From the NCBI GenBank assembly GCA_902775375.1, contig CACYLU010000001.1, positions 1 to 64,000 of the forward strand: a stretch of 64,000 nucleotides of DNA, written 5' to 3'. A model generated the notes under the pieces. That model saw nothing but the letters and a program-made list of their open reading frames with translations. It did not search any database and was not told the DNA's origin. Both the position numbers and the translations under genes were made by a program. The stretch's first letter is position 1, and each line of letters starts with the position of its first letter. The stretch comes from an uncultured Bacteroidales bacterium (GTDB lineage Bacteria; Bacteroidota; Bacteroidia; Bacteroidales; Bacteroidaceae). Positions 1 through 8,447 of the stretch are shown one piece after another.

Positions 1-27
1 GAACAAAATGCGAACAAAATCGCCCAT
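1..27 (-). CDS. possible start of a gene running off the left edge
   Basis: An ATG on the minus strand at 27 opens a frame that reads leftwards out of the window for nine codons (MGDFVRILF). A Bacteroidetes-type -7 box lies about 36 bases upstream. Only this stub is visible, so the product cannot be named. It would belong to the element left of the tRNA fragment. The call rests mainly on the promoter and could be chance. Confidence 0.25.
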
Positions 28-62
28 TAATTGAGGTTTATTAAAATTTCACTTTTGCGCTG

Positions 63-92
63 CAAAGTTACAAAATAATTGTGAGACAACAA
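63..92 (-). promoter_or_regulatory. candidate leftward promoter
   Basis: Read on the minus strand, TAACTTTG (63-70) fits the Bacteroidetes -7 consensus TAnnTTTG. A TTG lies 19 bases before it, near where the -33 TTTG is expected. It would drive the gene that starts at 27 and leaves the window. No experimental support is implied. Confidence 0.35.
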
Positions 93-141
93 CTTACAAA
101 GCCAAGAAAAATTTTATAAAACCTCAAAAAATTTTATTTTA

Positions 142-188
142 ACAGACTCATAATCTGGAGGTCCCTGGTTCAAGCCCAGGCTGGTCCA
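142..188 (+). other. tRNA(CAU) 3' half: attachment-site scar (att)
   Basis: The segment folds as the 3' half of a tRNA. It has an anticodon arm with loop CTCATAA (anticodon CAT), a five-base variable loop, a perfect T arm (CCTGG, TTCAAGC, CCAGG), then a seven-base acceptor strand CTGGTCC and discriminator A. No matching 5' half (expected acceptor GGACCAG, D arm) is present upstream, where the DNA is AT-rich and unrelated. The first base pair of the anticodon stem is already mismatched, which marks the limit of homology near 142. A tRNA 3' end without its 5' half, followed by a terminator, is the classic duplicated end left by a tyrosine-recombinase element that integrated in a tRNA-Met(CAU) or tRNA-Ile2(CAU) gene. 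The element would lie to the left. The identity of the tRNA (Met or lysidine-Ile) is not resolved. Confidence 0.7.
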
Positions 189-199
189 CTTTAGAAATT

Positions 200-236
200 A
201 AGCACTTACAAATTTTTTGTAGGTGCTTTTTCTTTT
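200..236 (+). terminator. rho-independent terminator after the tRNA fragment
   Basis: A 13-bp stem (200-212 with 216-228, one G-T wobble) is followed by a T-rich run. It sits 11 bases after the tRNA fragment and is probably the original terminator of the target tRNA gene, which puts the old chromosome to the right of the att scar. Confidence 0.7.
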
Positions 237-594
237 GTCAGTAACCTTCAAGTAAAACCATTTTGAAGCAAAAGTGGCCTCGCGTATTTCCACTAAAATG
301 TAAAGTGATTTTTTGAGTTCAAGAAATGTTTTCGCAAAGATTACAGCGAAAACAAGGAGTATTATCTCAAAGCGGCAAGCAGGAGAAGTAAACCAGATAC
401 CAGATTTAGGTATGTGGTTTTGAGTTACCCCCGCTAATCAGCAAAAAAGCCATATTTGGTGGATATGTGAACAGCAAAAACACATAAAAAAGCATAAAAT
501 AGGGGCACATAACCACGATTATTTAATAGAGAGTGACAGAAATTGAAAGTATTTCACTATCTTTACAGGGTAAACATTACATTATATATAATAT
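237..594. other. non-coding interval before the restriction operon
   Basis: No convincing gene is visible. A perfect 9-bp inverted repeat (TGTTTTCGC at 327-335 and GCGAAAACA at 346-354) could be a hairpin or an operator for the regulator that starts at 595. A -7-like TATCTTTA lies at 558-565, but no TTTG is present at the expected -33 distance. Confidence 0.4.
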
Positions 595-825
595 ATGGAA
601 GATATTAACCGCATAAAGATGGTTTTATTCGAGAAGAAGAAAACAGCTCGGTGGCTGGCAGGTGAAATGGGTGTCACCCCTTCAACCGTAAGTAAGTGGT
701 GTACCAATTCTTCTCAGCCCGACCTCGCCACAATACTCAAAATAGCAGACTTGCTAGAAGTCGATATACGAGAATTGTTTGTGAGGGAATATAAACAATA
801 CCTTCTGTCACAAGAATCAAAGTAG
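595..825 (+). CDS. XRE-family HTH regulator (restriction-system controller candidate)
   Basis: This 76-residue protein is almost entirely a Cro/CI-type helix-turn-helix: the stretch TARWLAGEMGVTPSTVSKW supplies both helices. Small stand-alone XRE proteins at the head of a restriction-modification operon often act as controller (C) proteins that delay nuclease expression. Here it is the first gene, 12 bases before the GIY-YIG nuclease gene and co-directional with the methyltransferases. Inference: it binds near its own promoter, where a weak -7 box (558-565) and an inverted repeat (327-354) are candidates. The HTH assignment is secure. The controller role is inferred from position. Confidence 0.8.
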   Translation: MEDINRIKMVLFEKKKTARWLAGEMGVTPSTVSKWCTNSSQPDLATILKIADLLEVDIRELFVREYKQYLLSQESK

Positions 826-837
826 GAAAACAATAAT

Positions 838-1782
838 ATGGCAAAAACGATATATACATATCTTCACAACGACGACTTGAACGGTTCGCGTATTGTTTAT
901 ATGGACAATTGCTTCTGCAAGCTGTTTAAGATTCAGAGAACTGATGGAGATTTCTTGCAAATATTCAAGGAAGATTTGCAGAAACCGGCTCTTTATATAT
1001 TGCTGAACCGAGAAAAGGGGAAAGCATACATAGGTGAGACGGATGCATTCTTAACTCGCATCCAGCAGCATATTTCTAGGAAGGAGTTTTGGTTAGAAGC
1101 CCTTGCATTTACGGCAAGTGACGATTCACTCAGCAAAACCGAGGTTCAGTACTTGGAGTATTTAGCATACGAGAAGGCTTCGAGAATGAACGTGTTCGAT
1201 TTGAGCGAAAATACACAAATTCCCAAGGCTCCCCATATGACGTTCATACAACGGGGAAAGACTGAAGAGTTCTTTAAATACGTACAGTTCCTCGCCAAGT
1301 TCGTCGGATGTGATATTTTTGAGCCCAAGCCCAATGTCGTACTGAAGACCTCTCTTGCTTTGCCCAAGCCTAAGGTTCTACCTGCGCCCATTAAATACAC
1401 GAGCGAGGATTTGAAGGGAACCGTCAGACTGTCTTTGAATGGTGAAGGCTCCTATTCCAAGCGCGAGATGGTATTGCAGATAGTGAAGGAGTACGTCCGC
1501 CAATTCCCCAACACCTCGTTTGAAGAGCTGAAGGCAACATTCAGTCGTGACTATCTGCAGCGATTTGCTCAAAACGAGTTTTTACAGCAGGATATAGACA
1601 AGGCTAAAAACTGGAAGGATTTGGGCGAAGACCATCCTCACTACTTTACTGCTGATAAGGATATTCTTGTCAGCGGTGATGGCGTGCAGTTCGTAGTCTG
1701 TGTCGAGTGGGACAAGAATAATATTATCAATGTGCTTGGTATAGCCCAAGCTCTTGGATGGAAGTTTGAAATAGTGAAATGA
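838..1782 (+). CDS. GIY-YIG nuclease-domain protein
   Basis: The 314-residue protein carries a GIY-YIG-like core at about residues 50-110. LYILLN takes the place of GIY and is followed by AYIGET (YIG), a later arginine (TRIQQH) and a glutamate (KTEVQYLE) in the order expected for this nuclease fold. The C-terminal third (from about 195) is a separate domain seen at the end of several nuclease-like proteins; I do not recognise a specific function for it. The gene lies one base before the first methyltransferase gene, so translation is probably coupled. It could be an extra restriction nuclease, a homing-type remnant or an accessory factor. It is not part of the canonical four-gene LlaJI set. 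Confidence 0.72.
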   Translation: MAKTIYTYLHNDDLNGSRIVYMDNCFCKLFKIQRTDGDFLQIFKEDLQKPALYILLNREKGKAYIGETDAFLTRIQQHISRKEFWLEALAFTASDDSLSKTEVQYLEYLAYEKASRMNVFDLSENTQIPKAPHMTFIQRGKTEEFFKYVQFLAKFVGCDIFEPKPNVVLKTSLALPKPKVLPAPIKYTSEDLKGTVRLSLNGEGSYSKREMVLQIVKEYVRQFPNTSFEELKATFSRDYLQRFAQNEFLQQDIDKAKNWKDLGEDHPHYFTADKDILVSGDGVQFVVCVEWDKNNIINVLGIAQALGWKFEIVK

Positions 1783-1783
1783 A

Positions 1784-2917
1784 ATGAGCAAAGAAAAGAT
1801 ATATAAGATGATAGACTTGTTCGCAGGATGCGGAGGGCTAAGCTTGGGATTAGAGCAAGCAGGCTTTACTCCATGGTTTGTGAACGAGATTGTCGAGCAA
1901 TTTGCTAACACTTATAAATATAATCACCACCTTTCTGATGAACATTATTATATTGGTGATATAGCAGAATTAAATAGGCATATCAATGATTACGTAGATA
2001 TGTTCAAAGATATAACTCTTGTGTGCGGTGGGCCTCCTTGTCAAGGTTTCTCGATGGCCAATCGTCAGCGAATTCTTGATGACCCCCGCAACGGTTTATA
2101 CAAGCAATATCTGATTTTCTTAAGTCATGTCCGTCCAAAGTTCTTCATAATGGAAAATGTGAAGGGCATGATGAATAAGAAAGATGAAATCATCCAAAAT
2201 TTCCAAGAGTATCTTGGCGATGAATACGCTTATGACTATGCTGTTTTGAAGGCCCAAGACTTTGGAGTTCCACAAAATAGAGAGCGATTCATTATGATAG
2301 GAAATCGCATGGGAATATCACCCAGGGCTATTTTTGACGAGATAAACAAGAACAAGCGTGAAGCATTTGTTTTGCGTGATGCTCTTTATGGACTTCCTCA
2401 TTTAGAGTCCAAAAAAGAAAAGGGACAAAGCGGTATCGAAGATATTCACTCTGGCTTGACAGAAAGGGATTTTGAATATCCTCAAACAGATTTCTATAAG
2501 TTCATCAATGGAGAAAGAGTAATAACAAAACTCTACAACCACAAAAATCGTTATAACAACGAGCGTGACATAGAAATCTACAGACGGTTGCCCCAAGGAG
2601 CAAACTCTTTGCATGAGTCAATCGCAGACATTATGCCGTACAAGAGGCGTAATGAAATCTTCAAAGATAAGTATTTCAAACTAGATGAGTCCCAGATATG
2701 TAAGACGATAACTTCACACATGAAGTTTGACTGCAACATGTATATTCACCCTTGGGAAGCGAGAGGACTAAGTCCAAGAGAGGCAGCTCGAATTCAGACA
2801 TTCCCAGACGATTATGTAATAACAGGTTCACAGAACATGTGGTATGCGCAAGTTGGCAATGCCGTACCTGTGAAACTCGCTAAAGCTATAGGAGACGGCA
2901 TTATGAAATTTGTATGA
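1784..2917 (+). CDS. DNA cytosine-C5 methyltransferase (M1)
   Basis: All main C5-MTase motifs are present in order: motif I DLFAGCGGLSLG near the N-terminus, motif IV GGPPCQGFS with catalytic Cys86, motif VI ENVKGM, motif VIII FGVPQNRER, and motifs IX/X ending in QVGNAVPVKLAKAIG. At 377 residues it is a normal monofunctional enzyme. The target-recognition region lies between motifs VIII and IX (about residues 185-300). It transfers a methyl group from S-adenosylmethionine to C5 of cytosine and would protect host DNA from the nuclease pair downstream. It overlaps the second methyltransferase by four bases (ATGA). Two different C5 enzymes in one system usually mean an asymmetric site with each strand methylated by its own enzyme, as in LlaJI. 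Confidence 0.93.
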   Translation: MSKEKIYKMIDLFAGCGGLSLGLEQAGFTPWFVNEIVEQFANTYKYNHHLSDEHYYIGDIAELNRHINDYVDMFKDITLVCGGPPCQGFSMANRQRILDDPRNGLYKQYLIFLSHVRPKFFIMENVKGMMNKKDEIIQNFQEYLGDEYAYDYAVLKAQDFGVPQNRERFIMIGNRMGISPRAIFDEINKNKREAFVLRDALYGLPHLESKKEKGQSGIEDIHSGLTERDFEYPQTDFYKFINGERVITKLYNHKNRYNNERDIEIYRRLPQGANSLHESIADIMPYKRRNEIFKDKYFKLDESQICKTITSHMKFDCNMYIHPWEARGLSPREAARIQTFPDDYVITGSQNMWYAQVGNAVPVKLAKAIGDGIMKFV

Positions 2918-3981
2918 ACCACGTTGAACTATTTGCAGGAGTGGGCGGTTTTCGCAGGGCTATGGACCTAATTACGCATGATTTGGGGTTCCCCATCGAA
3001 ACGGTTGCCTATTCCGAAATCGATAATAAAGCTTCTGTTACCTATAATGCCAACTATGATACAACCAACGAGTTGGCAATGGGTGACATCGTTGCATTTG
3101 TGAATGACAGGCAAGCCATGAGGAATCTACCTAGGTATGATCTGCTTTCAGGTGGCTTCCCTTGCCAGACATTCAGCATGATGGGTAGTCAAGAAGGCTT
3201 CGAGGAAGAAAGAGGACAAATGTTCTTTCGTATCATGGACATGGTAAATAGCAGGCATCCCCGATATATCCTTTTAGAGAATGTCAAGAACTTAATGAAA
3301 CATGATGGTGGTAATACCATTGCCGTTATTCGGGGAGAATTAGAAAATGCTGGATATATAGTTAAGATGGATGTATTTAATTCTAATGATTTTGGCTTGC
3401 CTCAAAAACGTAACAGGGCCATTATCTTTGCTAGAAGAAGGCATCTGGGAAATTTTGAATTCTCCGCGGAAAGAGTTCAAGAAGCGTTTGCTGGCATAGA
3501 CCGAGATAGGTGCTCTTTGAATTTCTTCGAATCCACCATAGACATACTTGACAGACAAGTAGATGCAAAATACTATTTGTCAGAAAAGATAAAGCCTACC
3601 ATATTGAGCAATGGGAGTGCCGGATTTAAGTCCAAGTCGGAAATTGACCAGATGGTGGCACGTCCATTAACTGCTACTATGCATAAGATGCATCGTGCCT
3701 GTCAAGACAACTATTTTAGCGACATGTACATTCTTTCAAATGGTACAGATAGGCCGTCAGAGAGAATGAGTAAAGACGAACTTGCAAGGATTCCCATTCG
3801 GAAGTTAACTCCGAAAGAGGCGTTTATGCTACAGGGATTCCCACATGATTTTGCAGAAAGAGCAGGCGCAGCAAACGTCGCTGATGGTGCTATGTACAAA
3901 CAAGCAGGTAATGCCGTCAGTGTAAACACCATCTATGCAGTTTTATATTACTTGATTGTTAACCGAATAATACGTCAATAA
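2914..3981 (+). CDS. DNA cytosine-C5 methyltransferase (M2)
   Basis: This is a second complete C5-cytosine methyltransferase of 355 residues, clearly divergent from the first. It has motif I ELFAGVGGFRRAM, motif IV GGFPCQTFSMMG with catalytic Cys84, motif VI LENVKNL, motif VIII FGLPQKRNRAI and motif X QAGNAVSVNTIYAVL. The start overlaps the stop of M1 by four bases, implying translational coupling and balanced amounts. Differences in the region before motif IX suggest a different target sequence or the other strand of the same asymmetric site. It is followed one base later by the McrB-like gene. Confidence 0.93.
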   Translation: MNHVELFAGVGGFRRAMDLITHDLGFPIETVAYSEIDNKASVTYNANYDTTNELAMGDIVAFVNDRQAMRNLPRYDLLSGGFPCQTFSMMGSQEGFEEERGQMFFRIMDMVNSRHPRYILLENVKNLMKHDGGNTIAVIRGELENAGYIVKMDVFNSNDFGLPQKRNRAIIFARRRHLGNFEFSAERVQEAFAGIDRDRCSLNFFESTIDILDRQVDAKYYLSEKIKPTILSNGSAGFKSKSEIDQMVARPLTATMHKMHRACQDNYFSDMYILSNGTDRPSERMSKDELARIPIRKLTPKEAFMLQGFPHDFAERAGAANVADGAMYKQAGNAVSVNTIYAVLYYLIVNRIIRQ

Positions 3982-3982
3982 T

Positions 3983-5512
3983 ATGAAGAAGATTAAGTTC
4001 ATAAAGAGACAAGATAGTGGTTTCAAACTATCTTATGGAAACTCTGGAGAGACGAGTTTGAATCTGTCTAATGAAATATTTGATTTCATATCAAAGGGGG
4101 CGCTTAGTCCAGGAGAAGAAAGAAATGTAACATTCAGAATATTCAAAGAAGACTGTATAAAGGCCATGTCATTCGTTATCATGAAGCTGCCTTTGTATAA
4201 GTCATCATCGAACTATAGTAATAGAGTTGACAATTATCTTGAAATATTTGGTGAACTCTATTCCAAAATAGAGTCATTCTTTGGTAGTAACAAGGAAGCT
4301 GAATACAAAGTTAGCCTATTGTATAGACCTGATGGGAGAATATACCTAAAAGGGCTTAGGGTAAACGGCTTTTCTATACGTGATTATCTAGTAGAGAACT
4401 ATTCCGCACTTCAATTCGATAATGAAGGAAATGATATTCTGAATCTTCGCGTTTTGTCTGACATTGAAGATAACGGAGAATATGATGATGAGTCACAAGA
4501 GCTTGAAGATGTCGTTTCAAAACCTCTTCAGCAAATCTTCTATGGTGCTCCTGGTACGGGCAAGAGTCATGAGGTCAAGAAGCGAACAGGAGAGTTGTCG
4601 AACGACGAAGAACGAGATTTGCCAAATGTATTTCGTACCACTTTCCATCCTGATACAGATTATGCTTCTTTTGTGGGTTGTTACAAGCCCTCCATGCGCA
4701 AAACGGGCAAGAAACATCAAGTTGATGGCAAAGATGTTGATGATGAGGAGATAATCTACGAGTTTGTACCTCAAACTTTTACTGATGCATACGTTTATGC
4801 ATACAAGAATCCGACTTTGACTACATATCTAGTTATTGAAGAAATTAACCGAGGAAACTGTGCCCAAATCTTTGGCGACTTGTTCCAACTATTGGACAGA
4901 AAGAACGGCGTTTCTGAATATAAAATTAAAGCTGATAAAGATTTAGCAAAATACCTGAATGAAGAATTAGGGAAGGATGCTGATGGCATAAAAGACGGGA
5001 AACTTTGCTTGCCTGCCAATCTGAGCATTCTTGCCACCATGAACACCAGCGACCAAAGCCTGTTCCCGATGGATAGCGCTTTTAAGCGCCGTTGGGAGTG
5101 GAAGTACATCAAGATTGCCGATGCTCATAAAGACTGGAAAATTGAGACAAACGGGGAAGACTGGTATGGATTCATCTGTCAAATCAACCGCATTATTAGC
5201 AATATGACTTCCAGTGCTGATAAGCAGCTGGGCTACTTCTTCTGTCAGGCAAATGAAGACGGAAAAATAACGACAGAGACATTTGTCTCAAAAGTCATCT
5301 TTTACTTGTGGAACGACGTGTTCAAAGACTATGGCTTTGAGGATGCCAACCTTTTCAAGTATAAAACATTGGAAGGCGATAAAGAAGTAGAGAAAGATCT
5401 CACCTTCCCGGATTTCTACGACGAGGACGGAAATATTGCTCCCGACGTGGTGAAGCAATTTATCGAACATGTTATGGCATGGGAAAAGGACAAGAAGAAA
5501 GGTAATAACTAA
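3983..5512 (+). CDS. McrB-like AAA+ NTPase, LlaJI R1-type restriction subunit
   Basis: The 509-residue protein has an N-terminal region of about 180 residues likely to recognise DNA, then an AAA+ module of the McrB type. Walker A GAPGTGKS lies near residues 188-195, Walker B VIEEINRG near 282-289 and the McrB signature MNTSDQS near 351-357, followed by the arginine-rich FKRRWEW. McrB-family proteins hydrolyse GTP or other NTPs to translocate on DNA and activate a partner nuclease. The stop and the next start share one base (TAATG) at 5512, so the two subunits are co-translated. M1-M2-McrB-like-nuclease order is that of LlaJI, a phage-resistance restriction system with two methyltransferases and two restriction subunits. 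The family call is firm. The DNA target cannot be read from sequence. Confidence 0.88.
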   Translation: MKKIKFIKRQDSGFKLSYGNSGETSLNLSNEIFDFISKGALSPGEERNVTFRIFKEDCIKAMSFVIMKLPLYKSSSNYSNRVDNYLEIFGELYSKIESFFGSNKEAEYKVSLLYRPDGRIYLKGLRVNGFSIRDYLVENYSALQFDNEGNDILNLRVLSDIEDNGEYDDESQELEDVVSKPLQQIFYGAPGTGKSHEVKKRTGELSNDEERDLPNVFRTTFHPDTDYASFVGCYKPSMRKTGKKHQVDGKDVDDEEIIYEFVPQTFTDAYVYAYKNPTLTTYLVIEEINRGNCAQIFGDLFQLLDRKNGVSEYKIKADKDLAKYLNEELGKDADGIKDGKLCLPANLSILATMNTSDQSLFPMDSAFKRRWEWKYIKIADAHKDWKIETNGEDWYGFICQINRIISNMTSSADKQLGYFFCQANEDGKITTETFVSKVIFYLWNDVFKDYGFEDANLFKYKTLEGDKEVEKDLTFPDFYDEDGNIAPDVVKQFIEHVMAWEKDKKKGNN

Positions 5513-7887
5513 TGCACATCATATTCGAGGAACACCAGTATGAGGTGGCAGAGGTGCAGAGTGTATTAGACGGCATCACTACCTTGCAGGACGTTGAACA
5601 GAAAATCAGCGTTGGATATGTTGGTTATTACTATAATCCTACTATTGAGGACTGCGTGTTCATCCTGCCCAAGGTGCTACTAACCGACAAATACAAACGG
5701 GAAGTGCTTGCGAACGTCAAGAGCAAAGAAACTGGTGAGGACATCCTGCCGGAGGACATTATCACCCCAAATGGACAGGATAGGCACCTACCCAAGGACT
5801 ACAGAAAGTTCCTCTATGAGTTTGCTGTTTGGATATACCGCTCACTGAGTGTTTATCGGAAGCTTAACAAAAATAGCAAGGCCATCTACTACCGCCAGTT
5901 ACCCCAGGAGGGCAAAGGGCGCAGACGGGAAACCAACACCTATCTGGATATCGTACTTTCTCTTATCCGCTTCAACCGCGAGAACCAGAACTTCTTCCTC
6001 TTTACCATCAAGAACCTGCACTCGGGACTGAACAAGATTAACTGGGCAAAGACCATCAGCCGTTCTCAGGCACTTGTACAACAGAACGAGGTGCTATATC
6101 TGAATCCAGTGAACAAGAAACGACAGGTAAACTATGAGGAGGAACTTTTTATCATCTTCTTCAGCATCCTGAATTACCTGAACGATTCCTACGGCTTCCG
6201 TACACCCATCAACTGCAACTATGAGTTGATAAAAGGCAAGCAGTTTGAGGCCTATAAGAATGGAATGGGAAAGACACGGCTACGTCAGATTCGCTACAAG
6301 TATTTTTCTGATAAGACACTACAGCTGTGGGACTTGTGCTTCGCCTTCTTTGAGACCAGTCACCGCATTGCCGTCAATACAGACCAAAGGGAATATCTGC
6401 TTGCAAAGAGTTTTGAGCATGTGTTTGAGGCGATGATTGACGAACTGATTGGCGAAAAGAATCCGCCAAGAGGTCTGAAAGAGCAGGCTGACGGTAAGCG
6501 TGTTGACCACATGTACACCTACTATGGATTGACGCACGGTGACGATCAGGACGATGAGATTTATTACATCGGGGACTCTAAATACTATAAGTCTGGTCAT
6601 CACCTGGGGCATGAGTCAGTCTATAAGCAGTACACATACGCAAGGAACGTCATTCAGTGGAACATCGACCTCTTTATGAAGGGTCAACATGAGGGCTGGA
6701 CAGACGAAGAACGAGAGGCATACCGACAGGACAAGGAGGAATACGGGAAAATACGGTTGCGCGATGACCAACAAGACCCGTTGACCGAAGGCTATAATGT
6801 CATTCCAAACTTCTTTATTTCCGCTTTCGTGGATAAGGAACGGAGGTATATTGCCAGCAAGAACATAGAAGGTCATCCGTTCAAAAAGAACGGGAATGTT
6901 GTTCGTGATGAGCGTGGGGAGATAGTCCCCCAGACTTATACGTCGTTCCAGTTTGCAGACCGTTTGTTCGACCGCGACACGTTGATACTTTCGCATTACG
7001 ACGTAAATTTCCTATACGTGCTCTACCTCTATGCCCGCAACAAGCAGAATGAAAAGGTAGCATGGAAAACAGAGGTACGCGAGATATTCCGCAGAGAGAT
7101 ACGCCGTGTGCTACAAGAGCGTTTTGATTTCTATGCGTTGATGAGTAAAGGCAACATGGTAGCAGGCGAACAGTTTATTAAAGACCACTACAAGGAGTTG
7201 CAAGGCAAGCTATACCGTCCATACGGGGACAGGAACCTGTACGCATTGGCCTTGGAAAAGCACGAAGGAACCACTACGCAGGAGTCAGAGACCTATAGGT
7301 TGCTTAGCGAATTCTTTGAAATTAAAAGCGTAACACTGGGCGAAAACCCGAAAGAGCCATTGAAGCAACAAGTGGAGCGATACCAAATGGAGCATCCGTA
7401 TGTCCCTGTACCCGAAAACTGGTTGCCAGATTATCATGTGGAACGCTATTTGGACGATTATTTCGTAGTGGGACTGTACCATGACCAGGCACATTGGGAT
7501 TGGATTACGGGAAAGAACGACCGAGGCTCGCTGATTTACAATGTGCGTCTTGACCCTAACCGTCAAGGTTCTATGCCCAAGAGCAGAATCAGAAGGATGC
7601 GACCAAAGTTCGCCATCCTCTACGAGGAGGGACATGAGGCAGAAAACAAATACCATGTATTCCGAATCCACGACTATGCGGAAATGACTGAGGAACGAAT
7701 GCGACAAGCTCTCTATCCGTTTGAACCACATGGTGACTATTTTGTGTTCCGCTTCGATGAAGAGGTATCCGTTGGCAGGTTCGACATTCAAAGGCTGATA
7801 TCCACCCATAGAATTTTCGACAAAGAATTTGTGGAAGGTATGCCGTTGTATCCTAAAGGGGATGAGTTGATGCAGTACAAACTATAA
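5512..7887 (+). CDS. LlaJI-type restriction endonuclease subunit (R2)
   Basis: This 791-residue protein is encoded directly after the McrB-like NTPase, where McrC or R2.LlaJI is expected. A PD-(D/E)XK-type centre is visible: Asp332 in RVDHMY and the Asp355-Ser-Lys357 triad in GDSKYYK, with a conserved-looking QYTYA helix after it. The N-terminal 300 residues resemble the LlaJI/McrC-like scaffold rather than a known enzyme. A long C-terminal half (about 460-791) has no motif I recognise, and the protein seems long for an McrC partner, so it may carry an added domain. It would cut DNA when driven by the NTPase. Codon use appears somewhat more GC-rich than in the preceding NTPase gene, which is only a visual impression. 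Confidence 0.75.
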   Translation: MHIIFEEHQYEVAEVQSVLDGITTLQDVEQKISVGYVGYYYNPTIEDCVFILPKVLLTDKYKREVLANVKSKETGEDILPEDIITPNGQDRHLPKDYRKFLYEFAVWIYRSLSVYRKLNKNSKAIYYRQLPQEGKGRRRETNTYLDIVLSLIRFNRENQNFFLFTIKNLHSGLNKINWAKTISRSQALVQQNEVLYLNPVNKKRQVNYEEELFIIFFSILNYLNDSYGFRTPINCNYELIKGKQFEAYKNGMGKTRLRQIRYKYFSDKTLQLWDLCFAFFETSHRIAVNTDQREYLLAKSFEHVFEAMIDELIGEKNPPRGLKEQADGKRVDHMYTYYGLTHGDDQDDEIYYIGDSKYYKSGHHLGHESVYKQYTYARNVIQWNIDLFMKGQHEGWTDEEREAYRQDKEEYGKIRLRDDQQDPLTEGYNVIPNFFISAFVDKERRYIASKNIEGHPFKKNGNVVRDERGEIVPQTYTSFQFADRLFDRDTLILSHYDVNFLYVLYLYARNKQNEKVAWKTEVREIFRREIRRVLQERFDFYALMSKGNMVAGEQFIKDHYKELQGKLYRPYGDRNLYALALEKHEGTTTQESETYRLLSEFFEIKSVTLGENPKEPLKQQVERYQMEHPYVPVPENWLPDYHVERYLDDYFVVGLYHDQAHWDWITGKNDRGSLIYNVRLDPNRQGSMPKSRIRRMRPKFAILYEEGHEAENKYHVFRIHDYAEMTEERMRQALYPFEPHGDYFVFRFDEEVSVGRFDIQRLISTHRIFDKEFVEGMPLYPKGDELMQYKL

Positions 7888-7898
7888 CCTTAATTACA

Positions 7899-8417
7899 AT
7901 GGACAGCCTTACCCCACAACAACGCCACGCTAATATGGCGGCCATCCACGGCAAAAACACCAAACCAGAGGTGGTGGTGCGCAAGTGGTTATGGGGGCAT
8001 GGCTATCGTTATCGGCTTAATCATCCACGATTACCAGGAAAGCCTGACATCGTGATGCGGAAGTATAGAACTTGCATTTTTGTGAATGGGTGCTTTTGGC
8101 ATGGACATGAAGGATGTCGCTATTATACCATCCCGAAAACCAATACAGAGTTTTGGGTCAACAAAGTAAAGCGGAACAAGGAGCGAGATTCGAAAGTGCA
8201 ACATGAGCTGGCTGCTATGGGCTGGTACTCCATCACCATCTGGGAATGTGAGTTGAAGCCTGTCAAAAGAGAAGACACATTGAAGTCGCTGGCATATACG
8301 CTCAACAAGATATTCCTGCAAGATAGGACTGTCAGGCAATATGAAGTTTTTGAAGAAGAGCAAATGATGGCTGCAGAGGATATGACTGATGAGTATAGAA
8401 ATAAAACGACAAGATAA
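7899..8417 (+). CDS. vsr: very short patch repair endonuclease Vsr
   Basis: The 172-residue protein shows the full Vsr signature. The opening SLTPQQRHANMAAIHGKNT is followed by PGKPDIV with catalytic Asp50 and by IFVNGCFWHGH with His68 and His70, then the WECELK strand. Vsr nicks next to the T of T:G mismatches that arise when 5-methylcytosine deaminates, so it is routinely linked to C5 methyltransferases. It lies 11 bases after the nuclease gene and is the repair arm of this restriction module. The acidic tail (about residues 150-172) is beyond the usual fold. A closely similar tail is found again, detached, at about 10,990-11,083. Confidence 0.93.
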   Translation: MDSLTPQQRHANMAAIHGKNTKPEVVVRKWLWGHGYRYRLNHPRLPGKPDIVMRKYRTCIFVNGCFWHGHEGCRYYTIPKTNTEFWVNKVKRNKERDSKVQHELAAMGWYSITIWECELKPVKREDTLKSLAYTLNKIFLQDRTVRQYEVFEEEQMMAAEDMTDEYRNKTTR

Positions 8418-8447
8418 TATATTATTACAATAAACAATGTTACATAT

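Noticed and set aside
142-188. A complete functional tRNA gene
   Set aside because: No D arm or 5' acceptor strand exists upstream, so only the 3' half is present.
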